A program made the translations under genes and the position numbers. A stretch of 64,000 bases of DNA from NCBI GenBank assembly GCA_032622095.1, contig CP136062.1:13359710-13423709 (forward strand). The letters are read 5' to 3'. This document shows positions 23,316 to 35,538 of the stretch, one piece after another. The DNA comes from Siphonodentalium dalli (taxonomy: Eukaryota; Mollusca; Scaphopoda; Gadilida; Siphonodentaliidae). The notes under the pieces were generated by a model that saw nothing but the letters and a program-made list of their open reading frames with translations, was not told where the DNA came from and did not search any database. Position 1 is the stretch's first letter. Every line of letters starts with the position of its first letter.

Positions 23316-23715
23316 ATAAGAAATAAACGGCGGTTTCAATGTGGTCATGGGATTTTGACCGCGAGAAAATATCACCAAACTGCATGAACCCCGAAGGGGT
23401 TCGTGCGGAGTTTCCTGATTTTTTATCGCCGGCAAAACCCATGACCACGTTGAATCCGCCGTTTATTATTTATATTTATATACTTAAATTCATTATGAAC
23501 TAGGATTGTCTGTCTTTCCCACTATTTATTCATCTATCTAAATGAACGCATGGAGTTCATTTCAGAAAGTGCGAATCCTCGTTTTAAGGAAAACCAAACA
23601 TTTTGAGAATCCGTTCTCGAAGAACGAATAAAAAACGCAATTTCACAGTTTGGTATACACATATGACAAACTGTCTTGTTTAGCTAGTAACTAATGTAGA
23701 CGTGTTGATTTCAAG
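23309..23715 (+). mobile_element. Dispersed repeat family D, longest copy, with inverted 5' part
   Basis: The first 150 bp fold back: AATAAACGGCGGTTTCAA...GTGGTCATGGG pairs with CCCATGACCACGTTGAATCC...GCCGTTTATT. The copy continues through GAACTAGGATTGT and ends near TGTAGACGTGTTGAT. The copy at 31,545-31,900 is about 90 percent similar and shares both limits, which indicates a mobile unit. No coding capacity. Confidence 0.65.
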
Positions 23716-24004
23716 AATGATAACTGAAACTAACAATTAAGTTTCGGCTGTGGATAATAAATCGACAACACGCCGTTCTACCATAGTGATATATTTGTGA
23801 GGTTCGGGGGAATATTCAGTTTGTAGCGGTAAGGAAAATGATAAAACGTTATTAAGTAGCGGGATTTTTGAACATCAACGTTCAGTAACACCGGGCAAGA
23901 ACACTGATTATAGACCAAAATAAATGTCTTGCCAAATCCGGACGTACTATATAGATACTCAAGCAGTCGGCAATGTCCGACAATCCCCGATCATTTCTGG
24001 AACC

Positions 24005-24265
24005 AATGTGTTCATAAACCTATGAACGACATTGGAAGTGACGTCACGTTGCGTTCATAGGTTTATGAACGCATTGAATATGGGGGCGTGTCTACCGTAA
24101 CTCTATGGGAAATCGGAGGAGTTATTAGTTGTATGTAAATATAACCCTATGAACGACATTGAAAGTGACGTCACGTTACGTTAATAGGTGTATGAACGCA
24201 TTGAATACGGGGGCGTGTCTACCGTAACGCTATGGGGAAATCGGAAGAGATATCAGGTGTATGTA
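24005..24265. repeat. ~130-bp tandem dimer with hairpin and TGACGTCA palindrome
   Basis: Each unit holds TATGAACGACATTG, AAGTGACGTCACGTT, an inverted partner TATGAACGCATTGAATA, and GGGGGCGTGTCTACCGTAAC. TGACGTCA is the perfect CRE/ATF palindrome and sits centrally between the hairpin arms in both copies. Regulatory use is speculative. Confidence 0.65.
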
Positions 24266-25720
24266 AATATATTGGAATATACCAGGTCAATAGAATTAAG
24301 ACGTCGACACGAGTTTATTAAACATATATGAATTAGAACATAATCAGAATACACTCCAGATTCATTAACTGCAAAAAACATACTATTATCTAAATCAGGA
24401 AATTTATGCCATGGTGGGGTGTCTCTCTCCTAACTTTGTGCTAATGTTACAATTATTCATGCTTCGTTTATAATTAGTTGTTAATTTTGTATAAATATAG
24501 GTTGATAGTGTATTCATGCATAGTTTGATTTTCAACAGTATAATTATTGGGGAAACTAGTTGACAGACTACAGGTTACGCATTTTCCTATTTTGACAGGG
24601 GACCCACCAAACCTGGAAAGTAAGATTTTACCTGTCTGTGCACCCGCCCGTCTAACATAAGTTTTTCCCATTGAAAATTGGGGAACCAGTCCCAAAAGTT
24701 TGATGAAAATTGCAAACATAGAAGAATAAAGCAGACAAAATAATGGCGCACAGTAAAACGGTTTAAGTAACCTTGCGGATGGAATATCGGTTATGTCAGC
24801 TTAACAGAAAACCCCAGAGATATAAGAAAATCATAAAACACTCGTTAATTAAACTTGTCAAATAATTTTCAGCATCTAGACACATATATACGTATGCACA
24901 GCAGGCTCTGTTCTCGCGTGTGGAGAATAGTCCCAGCTATTTGTATATGTGACCAATGGTAGCTCAGTCTCATATGCAGTCTGTTTCATTAACCATTAAT
25001 AAGTAGGTCCATGCAGTTTAAGCCTGGCCATTTAAATTAATTTTAAGTAGCCATAATTTGTCTTTGAACGTGGTAAAAATGCGATCGAAGGTCAGAAAAG
25101 GACCCATCCAACGGGACTCCTGGGTTTCATTTGCCCCCCCCAGATAGGAAGGGTGCTGGAAGAGAAATATCCAACACTTGGAAAGTTTAAGGCACCAGTT
25201 GGAACATTCCAACCCAAGATGGCGGAGCGAATGGAATTTCGAGAACTTGGAAGGGAAGTTTGTCTTGCTCGATGGGATAAAGTTGGAAAATCGAGGTGTG
25301 TAGCCACCAACGTAGACTCTGTGTTATTGTCTATATATCATTATGTTGTGTAAAATATATAATCTGATTATAAAATGGCCATATCGCAAAAGTCGACATT
25401 TATTGTTTTTCAAACATGCCCATAATAGGCCGAATATGCCTATGTCATGTCGTGTGAAGGTAAATATGTTTGTAAAAAAAGCGCGTCCATCGTTACCAAT
25501 ATTCGGGTCCAGTTACTTTCCCATAAAACATTTCTACGGGTCCTCGTTCGGAATTCTTGAAATTGGTTGCTTGGCGGCGGTTGTACAAAACACAACACAC
25601 AATAAAATATAGGTTGATATATTTTAAAGACATTTAGTCGCCGATTTTCTGAGCAACCCGTGACAATGCAAGCAAGCGGGAGGCGCGCGCGTCCAACGTT
25701 ACTCATCCGTGTCCTCGATA
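24266..25720. other. Stretch without a recognised gene
   Basis: ORFs up to 120 codons exist (25,440-25,802 minus; 25,153-25,353 plus), but they overlap each other on both strands and lack recognisable domains. Confidence 0.4.
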
Positions 25721-25724
25721 CACG

Positions 25725-25797
25725 GATGACCAGCGTGGTTATGCTTATTATCATAATTCGTGCTACACTCACTTGATAAAAGATGGCTACGAAGCTC
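25725..25797 (+). repeat. Single 75-bp satellite unit left of the 14.2-kb insertion
   Basis: One diverged unit (GGTTATGCTTATTATCATAA, CTACACTCACTTGAT, GATGGCTACGAAGCTC) in the same orientation as the big array at 39,969. It stops at GAAGCTC, and the missing continuation, GTTAACC, begins right after the distant right TIR. Confidence 0.75.
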
Positions 25798-25825
25798 CCC
25801 ATATAAAAATGTACCTGGGTAAATC
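25798..25825 (+). repeat. Left terminal inverted repeat (28 bp)
   Basis: Begins CCCATATAAAAATG and ends TGGGTAAATC. Perfect inverse of 39,941-39,968. Confidence 0.8.
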
Positions 25826-26095
25826 TTGGTGTTTACCTAGGTATACCCCGGTACATATAGGTTTTACCCTGGTTCCACCCAGGTCACACCCAGGTTACAC
25901 CCAGGTAATCCAGGGATTTATATAGATTTACCCAGGTGTTTTCTATATATGTTAGGTATAAACCCCAGTTAACCCGGGTTTTTACGGATTTACACCCAGG
26001 TATTTACACCAGGTATTTACACCCAGGTATTTACACCAGGGTTTCGCCCAGGTATTTGCTACAGTGTTCACCCGGATATATACACCTGTGGTATT
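25826..26095. repeat. Left subterminal CCAGGT-rich region
   Basis: Irregular repetition of ACCCAGGTNNTTTACA-type words (over ten CCAGGT or ACCTGG cores). This resembles the inner side of the right end and suggests clustered transposase-binding sites. Confidence 0.65.
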
Positions 26096-26104
26096 TTGTT
26101 AAAC

Positions 26105-27905
26105 TGTATAATCTGCATTGAAGTCAACTTATTAACCCTTTCTATATTACAGCACCATTGGCGTGTAGTTACCTTATTAACCATTCTATATTAAATCATT
26201 AATTGACAGGTAGTTACCTTATTAACCCTTTCTATACTAAGTAACATTGGTGAGTAGTTACATTATTAACCCTTTCTATATTAAAGCACCATTGATGTGA
26301 AGTTACCTTATTAACCCTTTCTTTATTAAAGCATCATTGACGCGTAGTTACCTTATTAACCCTTTCTATATTAAAATATCATTGATGTGTAGTTACAATG
26401 TTAACCCTTTCTCTAGTATAGCATCATTGGCGGGTAGTTGGCTCCTTACCTCTGTATATACCAAAGTATCATTGTCGTATATAGTTACCTTATTAACCCT
26501 TTCTATACTAAGTACCGTTGGCGTGTAGTTGCCTTATTAACCCTTTCTATATTAAAGCATTAATTGACAGGTAGTTACCTTATTAACCCTTTCTATACTG
26601 AGTATCATTGGTGAGTAGTTGCATTATTAACCCTTTCTATATTAAAGCGCCATTGGCGGGTAGTTACCTTATTAACCATTTATGTATTAAAGCATCATTG
26701 ACGTGTAGTTACCTTATTATAACCCTCTCTATATTAAAGCATCATTATTGCTGGGTAGTTATCTTATTAACCCGTTCTATACTAAGTATCATTGGTGAGT
26801 AGTTACAGTATTAACCCTTTCTATATTAAAGCATCATTGACGTGAAGTTACCTTATTAACCATTTCTGTATTAAAGCAGCATTGACATGTAGTTGTTAAC
26901 CCTTTCTATATTAAAGCATCGTTGACGGGTAGTTGCCTAATTAACCCTCTATATACTAAAGTATCATTGTCGTGTAGTTACCTTACCAACCCTTTCTATA
27001 CTAAGTATCATTGGCGTGTAGTTACCTTATTAACCTTTTCTATATTAAAGCATTAATTGACAGGTAGTTACATTAAACAACCCTTTCTATACTAAGTATC
27101 ATTGGTGAGTAGTTACATTATAAACCATTTCTATATTAAAGCGCCATTGACGGGTAATTACCTTATTAACCATTTTTGTATCAAAGCATCATTGACGTGC
27201 AGTTACCATATTATAACACTTTCTATATTAAAGCATCATTGACTGATAGTTACCATATTAACCCTTTCTATATTAAAGCACCATTGCCGTGTAATTACCT
27301 TATTAACCCTTTCTACGTTGAAGCAATAATTGACAGGCAGTTACCTTATTAACCCTTTTTATAATGAGTATCATTGGTGATTAGTTACATTATTAACCCT
27401 TTCTACAATAAAGCATCATTGACATGTAGTTATCATAGTAGCCAGTTATATATTAAAGCATCATGGACGGTAGTTACCATATTAACCCTTTCTATATTAA
27501 AGCACCATTGGCGTGTAATTACCATATTAACCCTTTCTATATTAAAACATCATTGACGTGTAGTTACCCTATTAGCCCTTTCTATATTTAAGCATCATTG
27601 ACGTGTAGAACTTTATCTTATTAACCCTTTCTTTATTAAAGCATCATTGACATGTAGTTACCTTAGTAACCATTTCTACACTAAAGCATTATTGACGGGT
27701 AGTTACCTTATTAACCATTTCTATATTAAAGCATCATTGACAAGAAGTTAAATTATTAACCTTCTATAATAAGTATCATTGCCGTGTAGTTAGTTACCTT
27801 ATAAATCCTTTCTATATTAAGACGTCGATCATTGACGGGTAGTTGTTACCTTATTAATCATTTATGTATTCAAGCATCATTGACGAGTAGTTACCTTATT
27901 ACTTG
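26105..27905. repeat. 45-bp AT-rich minisatellite, about 38 units
   Basis: Consensus GTAGTTACCTTATTAACCCT then TTCTATATTAAAGCATCATT then GACGT, with spacing 44-46 bp (for example 26,164, 26,210, 26,254). Units vary in the last ten bases (GGCGTGTA, TTGACAGG, TGGTGAGT), and these variants recur in the order SHORT-DEL-AGG then TGAG several times, suggesting multi-unit duplications. Each unit holds one TTAACCC word, but there is no telomeric run. The small ORFs inside are by-products. Confidence 0.9.
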
Positions 27906-28610
27906 AAGTTTATTATGACAGTATGACAATACACTACCCCGGACAAATGAAGCAATATCATACTTTATCTAACAGCCTAGCTATAATTAGTGAACATTAA
28001 ACTGACAAACAGACAATTTTCAGGGCCATTATTTAATATTAAAGGGATACAAAATAAAGAGATTTCTAATTATCAGTAAGAATTATTCTCTAAGTGATAC
28101 TTATTATTTCAAATAAATGATTGCATATACTATAGTAGACCATATACCAACAGGAAAATATTAGTGAATACAATTATTGTGTTTCAAAATTCGTTTCGTT
28201 TCGTTTCTGCAGCCAAATTACAATCTTAACTTTTATTTATCGTTCTTCAAAATGGAGCGCGGATAATTCCTTGTGGTATTTTGAGTTAATTTTGTCGCGA
28301 ATCAACGCGGATTGACAGAAGGAAATGGTGTATTGGCTACAAACGGATAAACTGTGGACTTATATATAAGATTCGCCGATTTCTCCCCATGGATGTGCGC
28401 AAATATCGAAAAAGACTGAATTTCATGTGACAAAAAATATTTCAATTCCCGGAACAGTAAGAATTAAGCTGCGATAACGAAACGGATCAACTATAGTATT
28501 GAACAGTACCTCAGCTACCTGGCCATAACCAGAATATTTTCTCAAAATTGAATTTGTGGTACCGGTACAATCATGATGTAGTGCCAGTGGCCTGCTCATA
28601 ATGCACCTGT
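27906..28610. other. No recognised feature
   Basis: AT-rich, no long ORF, no clear repeat structure. Confidence 0.4.
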
Positions 28611-28625
28611 CCAGAAGAAGAAGAA

Positions 28626-29129
28626 TTGAGAAGTTTGAAGATCATGGACTACGCAGACACCATCTGGGACCCCTACCAACAAAATCACATCGACAAGCTG
28701 GAAAGAATCCAGCGTAGAGCAGCCCGTTTCATTAAAAGAGACTATAAGAGCAAAGAAGATGGATATATGACCAAGATCCTCTACGAGCTAGATTTACCAA
28801 CATTGCAGAAACGGCGGAAAATAAATCGGCTGGGATTCATGAGTAAGGTGGTGGGTGGATTGGTCCCGGCTATACCGCCTAATCAATACTTTACACCCGA
28901 AACAAGGCGTCTTAGATCGCAGAGCAAAGTTCTGACAGGCTACGTCACCAGCCAAATTCCTCGGCACCTAATTTAAAGGAACAACAGTCAGTGCTACGAG
29001 GCTATACCATACGTGTCAGCTCAGTTCGCTAATTCCACATTTGTTCGAACTATATGCGACTGGAATCAGCTGGAGGAATCCTTAATCCTACAACAACAGC
29101 CTGTGGATTCCTTCAAGAGTGCGCTGAAG
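28626..29129 (+). pseudogene. 3' end of a non-LTR retrotransposon reverse transcriptase, broken
   Basis: Reads MDYADTIWDPYQQNHIDKLE, RIQRRAARFI, LYELDLPTLQKRRKINRLGF, then after an in-frame TAA (28,974-28,976) continues SQCYEAIPYVSAQF, FVRTICDWNQLEES and DSFKSALKEKI before TGA at about 29,127. The Y-A-x-x-x-W-D-P, K-L-E-x-x-Q-R-R-A-A-R-F and R-T-I-x-x-W-N blocks are the hallmark C-terminal region after the RT domain in CR1/L2/Jockey-type LINEs. The RT catalytic motifs and endonuclease are absent: a stop lies just upstream (28,599) and the element is 5'-truncated, as is usual for LINE insertions. Inactive fragment. The short distance to the nonsense codon and the lack of frameshifts suggest moderate age. 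Confidence 0.85.
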
Positions 29130-29395
29130 GAAAAGATCTGAGACTCTCTCGCCCGCTGCGAAATTACCATAATTGGGATCTGCAGCGTAACCATTCAGAT
29201 TCAGATTCATCCACGATAGTAAGGGGTCAGTACATGTAGTAAGTACTGATAGTGATAAGCCTGCTGTACAATAATACTACTTTTGCTGTTTTACTGGTCT
29301 TAACTGAGTACTGTGTCAATGTGACATTGTTAATTCAGTTCCACTCTAATGTACATTAACTGGCAATGATGCATCTGACGCTATTAAAGGCACCG

Positions 29396-29600
29396 GTAAT
29401 CCCTAAATACCAGGAGGACGCGGCGTAGAAACTTGGTACAACAGTTGTTACACGACAAAGAAAATTATCAACAAGCTTAGTGAGCGTCATCATCAAAATT
29501 GCAAATTAAAACACGGCAATGGTAAATTGGTAATCCCTACATACCAGGAGGACAAGGCATTGAAACTTGGGACAACAGTTGTTACACGGCAAAGAAATTT
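29396..29600. repeat. Direct repeat pair around the LINE 3' side
   Basis: GGTAATCCCTAAATACCAGG...GTTACACGACAAAGAAA (29,395-29,464) recurs as TAATCCCTACATACCAGGAG...TTACACGGCAAAGAAA (about 29,530-29,597). Confidence 0.6.
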
Positions 29601-29906
29601 AAAACACACTGTGCACAGATGAATGTTTATACATGTACTGTGCAGTCGAGATCACCTGGACTACAAATATTTGAGGATTATACTATTTGATGAGTAGATG
29701 CGTGACTGATAAAAGAATTAGAGACTCCATATTTACTCGGAAGATAACAGTATACGATGCCATACAGTTGTTCCATAACACCTCAACCTTTGGTGGATAT
29801 TAACAGTAAAACTAATGAAAATGATGAAAGCCAGACTCAACATCAAGACAACATGTGCATGCATAAGTGACGGTTCAATGATTTTGACTCCATCAGATGA
29901 TATTTA

Positions 29907-30273
29907 AGCGACACCAATTTTTAAGTCTGGTTTACGATGTGGGAGAAAAAAAGTAGATGCAGGAGGGGAAAAAAATAAAAATAAAAAAGATTGTCCCCCC
30001 AATTTATATCAAGTAAATCGTGGAATTTTACATAAATTTTACAAAAATTGTGAAAAAATGTTTTTGAATGAAATTCTGTTCAAACCAAACAAGACATATC
30101 TTGTCATGAAATACATGAAAATATGGATCTGTAAATGATCATAAGCAGAACCGGATGCGACAGCACATGAAAATCAGTACGCGTGTAAAATATTTTGGGA
30201 CAAAAAAATTTCATGAAATGGAAACAAAGTTGTAGGAGGTGTTCGTAAACCAGACTTAAAAATTGGTGTCGCC
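29907..30273 (+). mobile_element. PIF/Harbinger-type MITE, copy 1
   Basis: TIRs (A)GCGACACCAATTTTTAAGTC and its inverse ending GGTGTCGCC enclose 367 bp of AT-rich noncoding DNA. TTA flanks both sides (29,904-29,906 and 30,274-30,276). A 3-bp TWA TSD with GGC/GCC-type ends is the Harbinger signature. The first base of the left TIR is mutated. Opposite orientation to copy 2 at 37,148-37,535. Confidence 0.8.
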
Positions 30274-30276
30274 TTA

Positions 30277-31150
30277 GGCTCATGTTAACACAGGATCACA
30301 TATTCTCAAAATAATTGTCTCCCTCAAGTTGGCCTCAACCATACTAGTATTTATATTTGATAGAACCTCAGTGAGACCATGTTGAAAATTACCATCAATG
30401 CAGTTCCAGTGTTGACGCAACGCGGTCATGTTACTTCAAACCAGTTGCAATGTTCCTTAGGCCAAAGAAAAAAGATACTATGTTTCCGTACATTGACCGA
30501 CCCTAAAAATAACCCGCTGACCCTAAACTTTTTATTGATATTTTGATATTTTCGCAATTTTAATTTCCTGAGAGTGGATCTCCTGCCTGCTTTATGTCTT
30601 GTTTGGGACTTATGGAACACTATCAACAGACATGGTGGGTGTGTATCTGTATATATACATGTAAAGAGGTTATCACTGCATATATTAGGGGTATACATGT
30701 ACTAGTAGCTACTGTTTCCAAAAACCAGGCATGCTCGGTGGGTGTACTGGCTACCCCCAGACAATGGGATGTAATCGTCACAATACATGTACGGTATAAT
30801 GGCGGTATTATTGGTAAAATTCTTATAAAAAGTTAGTGACATCAATTTTGTACCAAGTTTATAGCCAAATTTATGAAAATGTGGTATTAGATATAATAAA
30901 AAACATACGTAAGCATGAAGTAAGTTTGATTTTTTATCAATCTTAATGTATATTTCCACTGTGTTGATCAAGTAATACTTTCCCCATGGCACGGGTTGGC
31001 ATTTTATGTCACTTTGGTCGAGGTAGTTCAATATTTCTGCAGCTGGATAAAAAATATCAAAATAAAATAAAATAAAAAAAATTCCCTACCTACCCTAAAA
31101 AATTTTACCGGAAACATACAATCTTTTTTCTTTGGCCTTTAGCATGGTAA
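30277..31150. other. No gene recognised; ACATGTAC-rich
   Basis: Contains several TACATGTA words and short overlapping ORFs on both strands (80-109 codons) without domains. Confidence 0.4.
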
Positions 31151-31184
31151 TTCGTGAAAATAAATGTCAATGCAACTTACTCTC

Positions 31185-31300
31185 AGGCTCCAAATAAAAG
31201 TGCAGGCCCAAATAATAGTGCGGGGGGGGAAATTCCATTGAAAGTTAATAAAAGTACAGACCCAAATAATAGTGCAGGGGGAACTCTGAGCAAAACATCA
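31185..31300. repeat. Short dimer AATAAAAGTGCAGRCCCAAA
   Basis: AATAAAAGTGCAGGCCCAAA and TAATAGTGCGGGGGGG recur about 55 bp downstream. A third diverged copy is at 31,970-32,020 (AATAAACGTGCAGACCCAAA). Confidence 0.55.
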
Positions 31301-31544
31301 ACTGTGGTTAACCAAATAATTTTTATAGCAGGTTCAGGTATACGAGTCAACATGTAGTACAGGTACATGTATGTATCATGTGGTGTTTTTTTGGTTTGCC
31401 ACATACTTGAATATGTACTACTCTTGAGTGCCTAATGTACGATTATTAAAATCGAGGTAAAATTCCCACCTGTACGATCGTTATTTGGTCCTGTACGTTT
31501 ATTAAATTAACCAAAAGAAATAATTCACCAATCTTAAATTGTGT

Positions 31545-31900
31545 TATTCATATAAGAAATGAACGGCGGTTTCAATGCGGTCATGGGGTTTTGACCACGA
31601 GAAAAAATCAGCAAACTTCGGGGTTCATGCATGACCACGTTGAATCCGCCGTTTATTATTTATATTTATATACTTAAATTCATTATGAACTAGGATTGTA
31701 TGTCTTTCCCATTATTTATTCATCTATTTAAACAAACGCATGGAGTTCAGTTCAGACAGTTCGAATCCTTGTTTTTTGGAAAACCAAACATTTTGAGAAT
31801 CCGTTCATGGAGAACGGAAGAAACGCAATTTCACAGTAAAGTATAAACATATGACAAAATGTCTTGTTTAGCTAGTAACTAATGTAGACGTGTTGATCAT
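31545..31900 (+). mobile_element. Dispersed repeat family D, second long copy
   Basis: Collinear with 23,309-23,715 but with a deletion in the foldback loop (the CCCCGAAGGGG hairpin is mostly lost). Ends at the same TGTAGACGTGTTGAT. Confidence 0.65.
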
Positions 31901-33180
31901 TTTTACATCTGAATCATATAGAAATTTTGAATTTGTGCTGATTTAAATTTTCATAGCTTCAAAATATTAATAAACGTGCAGACCCAAATAAGCACTGTGC
32001 AAGGGGGGGATTTCCCAAGAAAAATAATAAACGTGGATGCAGCTGGTGCATGCATATTTATTTGGAGCCCAAGAGTAAAGAGGTGGAGGTGAATGTTACA
32101 TGTAAGTTGTTATTAACGAAATGGAACGATGCCTTTAATAGGTTCCACCAGCAATAAGTCGCGACTTCTTTATATTGGCCTGACAGATTGGTTTTTGTTG
32201 GCGTCATGCCTGTCGACCATTATGATGGCCACATATATTGTCATATAACAGCGATTTACGATCTGTCTTGTTGGCTCATAATATAAATTAAGAAAGTGGC
32301 CTTGTGTTCGTTCCTTGCGTAAAAAAATATTTTTTAGTACAAACATCCTCATTGATTGTGTCCCTCGACTCCTTGTGTAATTGGTCAAGTAACTTACATG
32401 TATGTACATGTACAGACCACTCACAAATTTCTTAGAAAAGCGACCACATGTTCGAATCTACTTTGCGATTTTGGAGCAACGCATTTGTAAATGCGTTCAT
32501 ATTTTAACACATTTACCTTGATTTATTCACAAACAAATGTCTTGATGCAGGCCTTAAAATCCATCAGATTTTTGGCAATAATCAAAATGTTAGTGTTTCA
32601 CTTTCTACAGGGAATCAAGACTTTTTACTAGAATCAAAATGAGAATCATGATTCTCAGATTCTGATTATAAAACAATTAATGTCAACAGTGTTTATTTAT
32701 GTTTATTCCATTTTGAATGGAAAACTACATCATGAATGTCCGATTCCGAACATATACATGTACACCAGGAGTGGGAAAATAACACAGAATTATTCAGATG
32801 TGAATTTAAATTAAACAAAATTATAACTAAAATTGCAAAATACACTATCGTATCGTTATTTGGGTGTTCATACTAGTATACTTTTTCGGCGCAATGATCG
32901 GTAATTTCAATGCGACTGCGATTATTCCCAATGCAGTGCATTTAATTTAAATGCTGTCATTAAGGCATTTACAAAGTGGCGTGACACAATGCACCCTCAA
33001 TGCATTTTAAATGCAACAACCGCATTTCATTGATCCACGTTGTAAAAGACATTTATTTTTAGAATACATGTATGTACGTGTATATAACCACAAGAATAAA
33101 GAACAAATCAACTGTTTTTATTACTTTGTAAACCTCTGATGTTTCCCATACAGTATACATTTGTATATTATAAACCATGT
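31901..33180. other. No gene recognised
   Basis: AT-rich with scattered AATGCA and ACATGTA words. ORFs up to 84 codons without domains. Confidence 0.4.
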
Positions 33181-33182
33181 TA

Positions 33183-33399
33183 CAGCAATTCTAGAGCTAA
33201 TTAATCGACTCCTTAACTACAGCAGAATTATGGGTAACTTTTCAGGATTTAGTCCGAAATATGGCTTGTTGCCATTCATCGGAAAGCTCTCACCGAGAGC
33301 TTTCCGATGAATGGCATCAACCCATATTTCCGACTAAATCCTGAAAAGTTACCCATAATTCTGCTGTAGTTAAGGAGTCGATTAATTAGAGCATTACTG
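33183..33399. mobile_element. Tc1/mariner-like palindromic MITE, copy 1
   Basis: 217 bp, nearly a complete palindrome: CTAATTAATCGACTCCTTAA...GGATTTAGTC pairs with the inverse half, around AAAGCTCTCACCGAGAGCTTT. The right end reads GAGCATTACTG-TA and the left TA-CAGCAATTC, giving a TA TSD and CAGTAATG-like ends. Noncoding. Confidence 0.7.
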
Positions 33400-34899
33400 T
33401 ATATCCTCTATAACTGTTTATTCAACATCACGTGCTGTAATCCATAAATGCGGTTCAGATTTCGATGTCCGGTTCAACATTATTATCATATGGTTTGATA
33501 GCAGAAATACTCAGTTTGGAATGTTATACCATACAAGTTTTACGAGTTGCTCTTGCTCAAGAATGGATAAATTTATAAACCTGATTTTTGGCGCATTAGT
33601 TATAATTATATTTTTGCACAAGAACACACCACAAATATCGAACTGGACATCAAAAGCAGAACCGGATTGTATCGATTGCATAAACATAAGAAGTTGGTCA
33701 CTGACCGACAATTGCTATTCTCTGGTGTGGTTTATAGGACTACCGTACGCAATGCCGACTTAAAAATAAAAATTCACATAAACATCGCATGAAGCGGTCT
33801 ATCCACAAACTCAGGTATTCGGTAATTCCAAATGTATGAACTATCACCATGATATCCCGGTATATCATTGTCAGGAATGTTTGTACAAAAGGTTGTTATT
33901 CTACTATGCATAATTTTGCTATATCATTGTACTCGGACTGTATTGCAATGTAATATATCAGTACATGTACCGGTATACTGGGTGCACATTATATACATGT
34001 AGGCCTACTTTCACTTTAGTACATGTATGTGTCATAAAAGACTCATGTTGTTAAATTGAAAAAAAACATGTGTGAAAACAGAGAGAATACATGTACATGT
34101 GCCGGTACTATATACCTCTTTGTGTGCTGTACTACCGGTACTATTCATGTACATGTACTACACTACAATAAGAGAAATTTTAATTGATTCTGCTGCCCTT
34201 GTGCCACAGGCCTCAAACACGCCAAACAAGTATCTGTATCCAGGCCCACCAGTACCAGGCTACTAGTAAATGAAGTACTGAAAGTGTCACATCATTAATC
34301 GAGCCCAATCTTAGTTATACTAGTCTCTTGTGTAGTTTGGGTTACTATTAATAAGATATTTAATGAATGTTTGGAATGTATGGTAGCATTCTTACTTGGA
34401 TCAACATATGCCATGCACAACGCTGGTCATCATATCATCACCGCTGTTGGCAGTAAACCGCTCATCGGGCTATAACAGTTAGAGTTTTCCATACCAGGGC
34501 TAATCTAATCAGTTAAAATTAGTCATTTTAGAGGGAATACCAACCAGTGGAAGACGTACAAAAAGTCATGTATATTCAGATATCAGTTTTCGAGAAAAAA
34601 CCCATCTTAGTCGAGCGGACTTAGAATATCGGGGTAAACTTAAATTTCATTCAGCAACACTTTCACAGCAGAATATAAAAATAGTACATTATAATCACTT
34701 ACAGTACATGTACATGTAACCCAAGTGCAGTGCTAGCCTATATTATATACTACCAAAACTTTTGGTCAGTTTCTCGATGACTGACACTTGTAAACGCTTG
34801 AACGGGTACTATATAGTACATGTATATGTACATGTGTACCGTATGTGAATTAAAGATCTTATTAGTGACACAACAGGAGGCTAGACATACATTTGTAAC
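33400..34899. other. No gene recognised; ACATGTACATG-rich
   Basis: Many TACATGTACATGTA words and an 80-codon ORF (33,521-33,763) without a recognisable domain. Confidence 0.4.
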
Positions 34900-34901
34900 T
34901 A

Positions 34902-35066
34902 CAGTTTTGCTCTAATTAATCGACTCCTTAACCACAGCAGAATTACGGGTATTAAACTCGGGGAGAGCTTTCCGATGAATGGCAACAAGCCATATATCCG
35001 ACTAAATCCTGAAAGTTACACATAATTCTGCTGTGGTTAAGGGGTCGATTTCTTAGGGCACTACTG
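34902..35066. mobile_element. Tc1/mariner-like palindromic MITE, copy 2
   Basis: 165-bp relative of 33,183-33,399, flanked by TA on both sides. TIR-related ends CAGTTTTGCTCTAATTAATC and TTAGGGCACTACTG. The central stem is shorter because one half lacks about 50 bp. Confidence 0.65.
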
Positions 35067-35487
35067 TATCTGTTTTAGTGCACATCAAATGTATTTGTTG
35101 TCTTTCCTCTTGTAATTTGTCTTTGGTTGTGTTCGCCATTTCGATGGACAACTACATGTACTGACATCAAATGACTGAAATGAGTCAAAATTTAGCAGTG
35201 CAGCCAATTATATAGATAAACAGAATTAAATAGCATCCAAATTCCAAATGAGCATAAATGATAAAACAAACTTTATTGAGCACTCTTTTAATACTAGTAA
35301 TTACAGCTACAATGAAAGCACCTAATAAAAATTCTAAGTTTGGTAAAACTGTCTGTATACAAAGTTTATCTGGCCGTGATGAATAAAACCTATAAATGGG
35401 ATCATATACATGTATGTTAGATATCATTACATGATTATTTGAAAACACATATCCGTATGGAAAACAAACTATTTTACCACTGGTGGT

Positions 35488-35538
35488 CCTGCTGAATTGC
35501 TATGATGCGGGTAGTGCAATTCATAGCAATTAAGCAGG
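35488..35538. repeat. Hairpin, 18-bp stem
   Basis: CCTGCTGAATTGCTATGA pairs with TCATAGCAATTAAGCAGG with one mismatch and a 15-nt loop. With 35,539-35,580 it resembles the unit of the 1.84-2.76 kb minisatellite (TGGTCCTGCTAAT, TATGATG). Confidence 0.6.

Noticed and set aside
25092-25353. Overlapping ORFs near AAGATGGCGGAGC as a start site
   Set aside because: The context looks Kozak-like, but both strands are open, the protein has no domain, and no splice donor follows.
26105-27905. Interstitial telomere
   Set aside because: Only one TTAACCC per 45 bp and no uninterrupted hexamer run.
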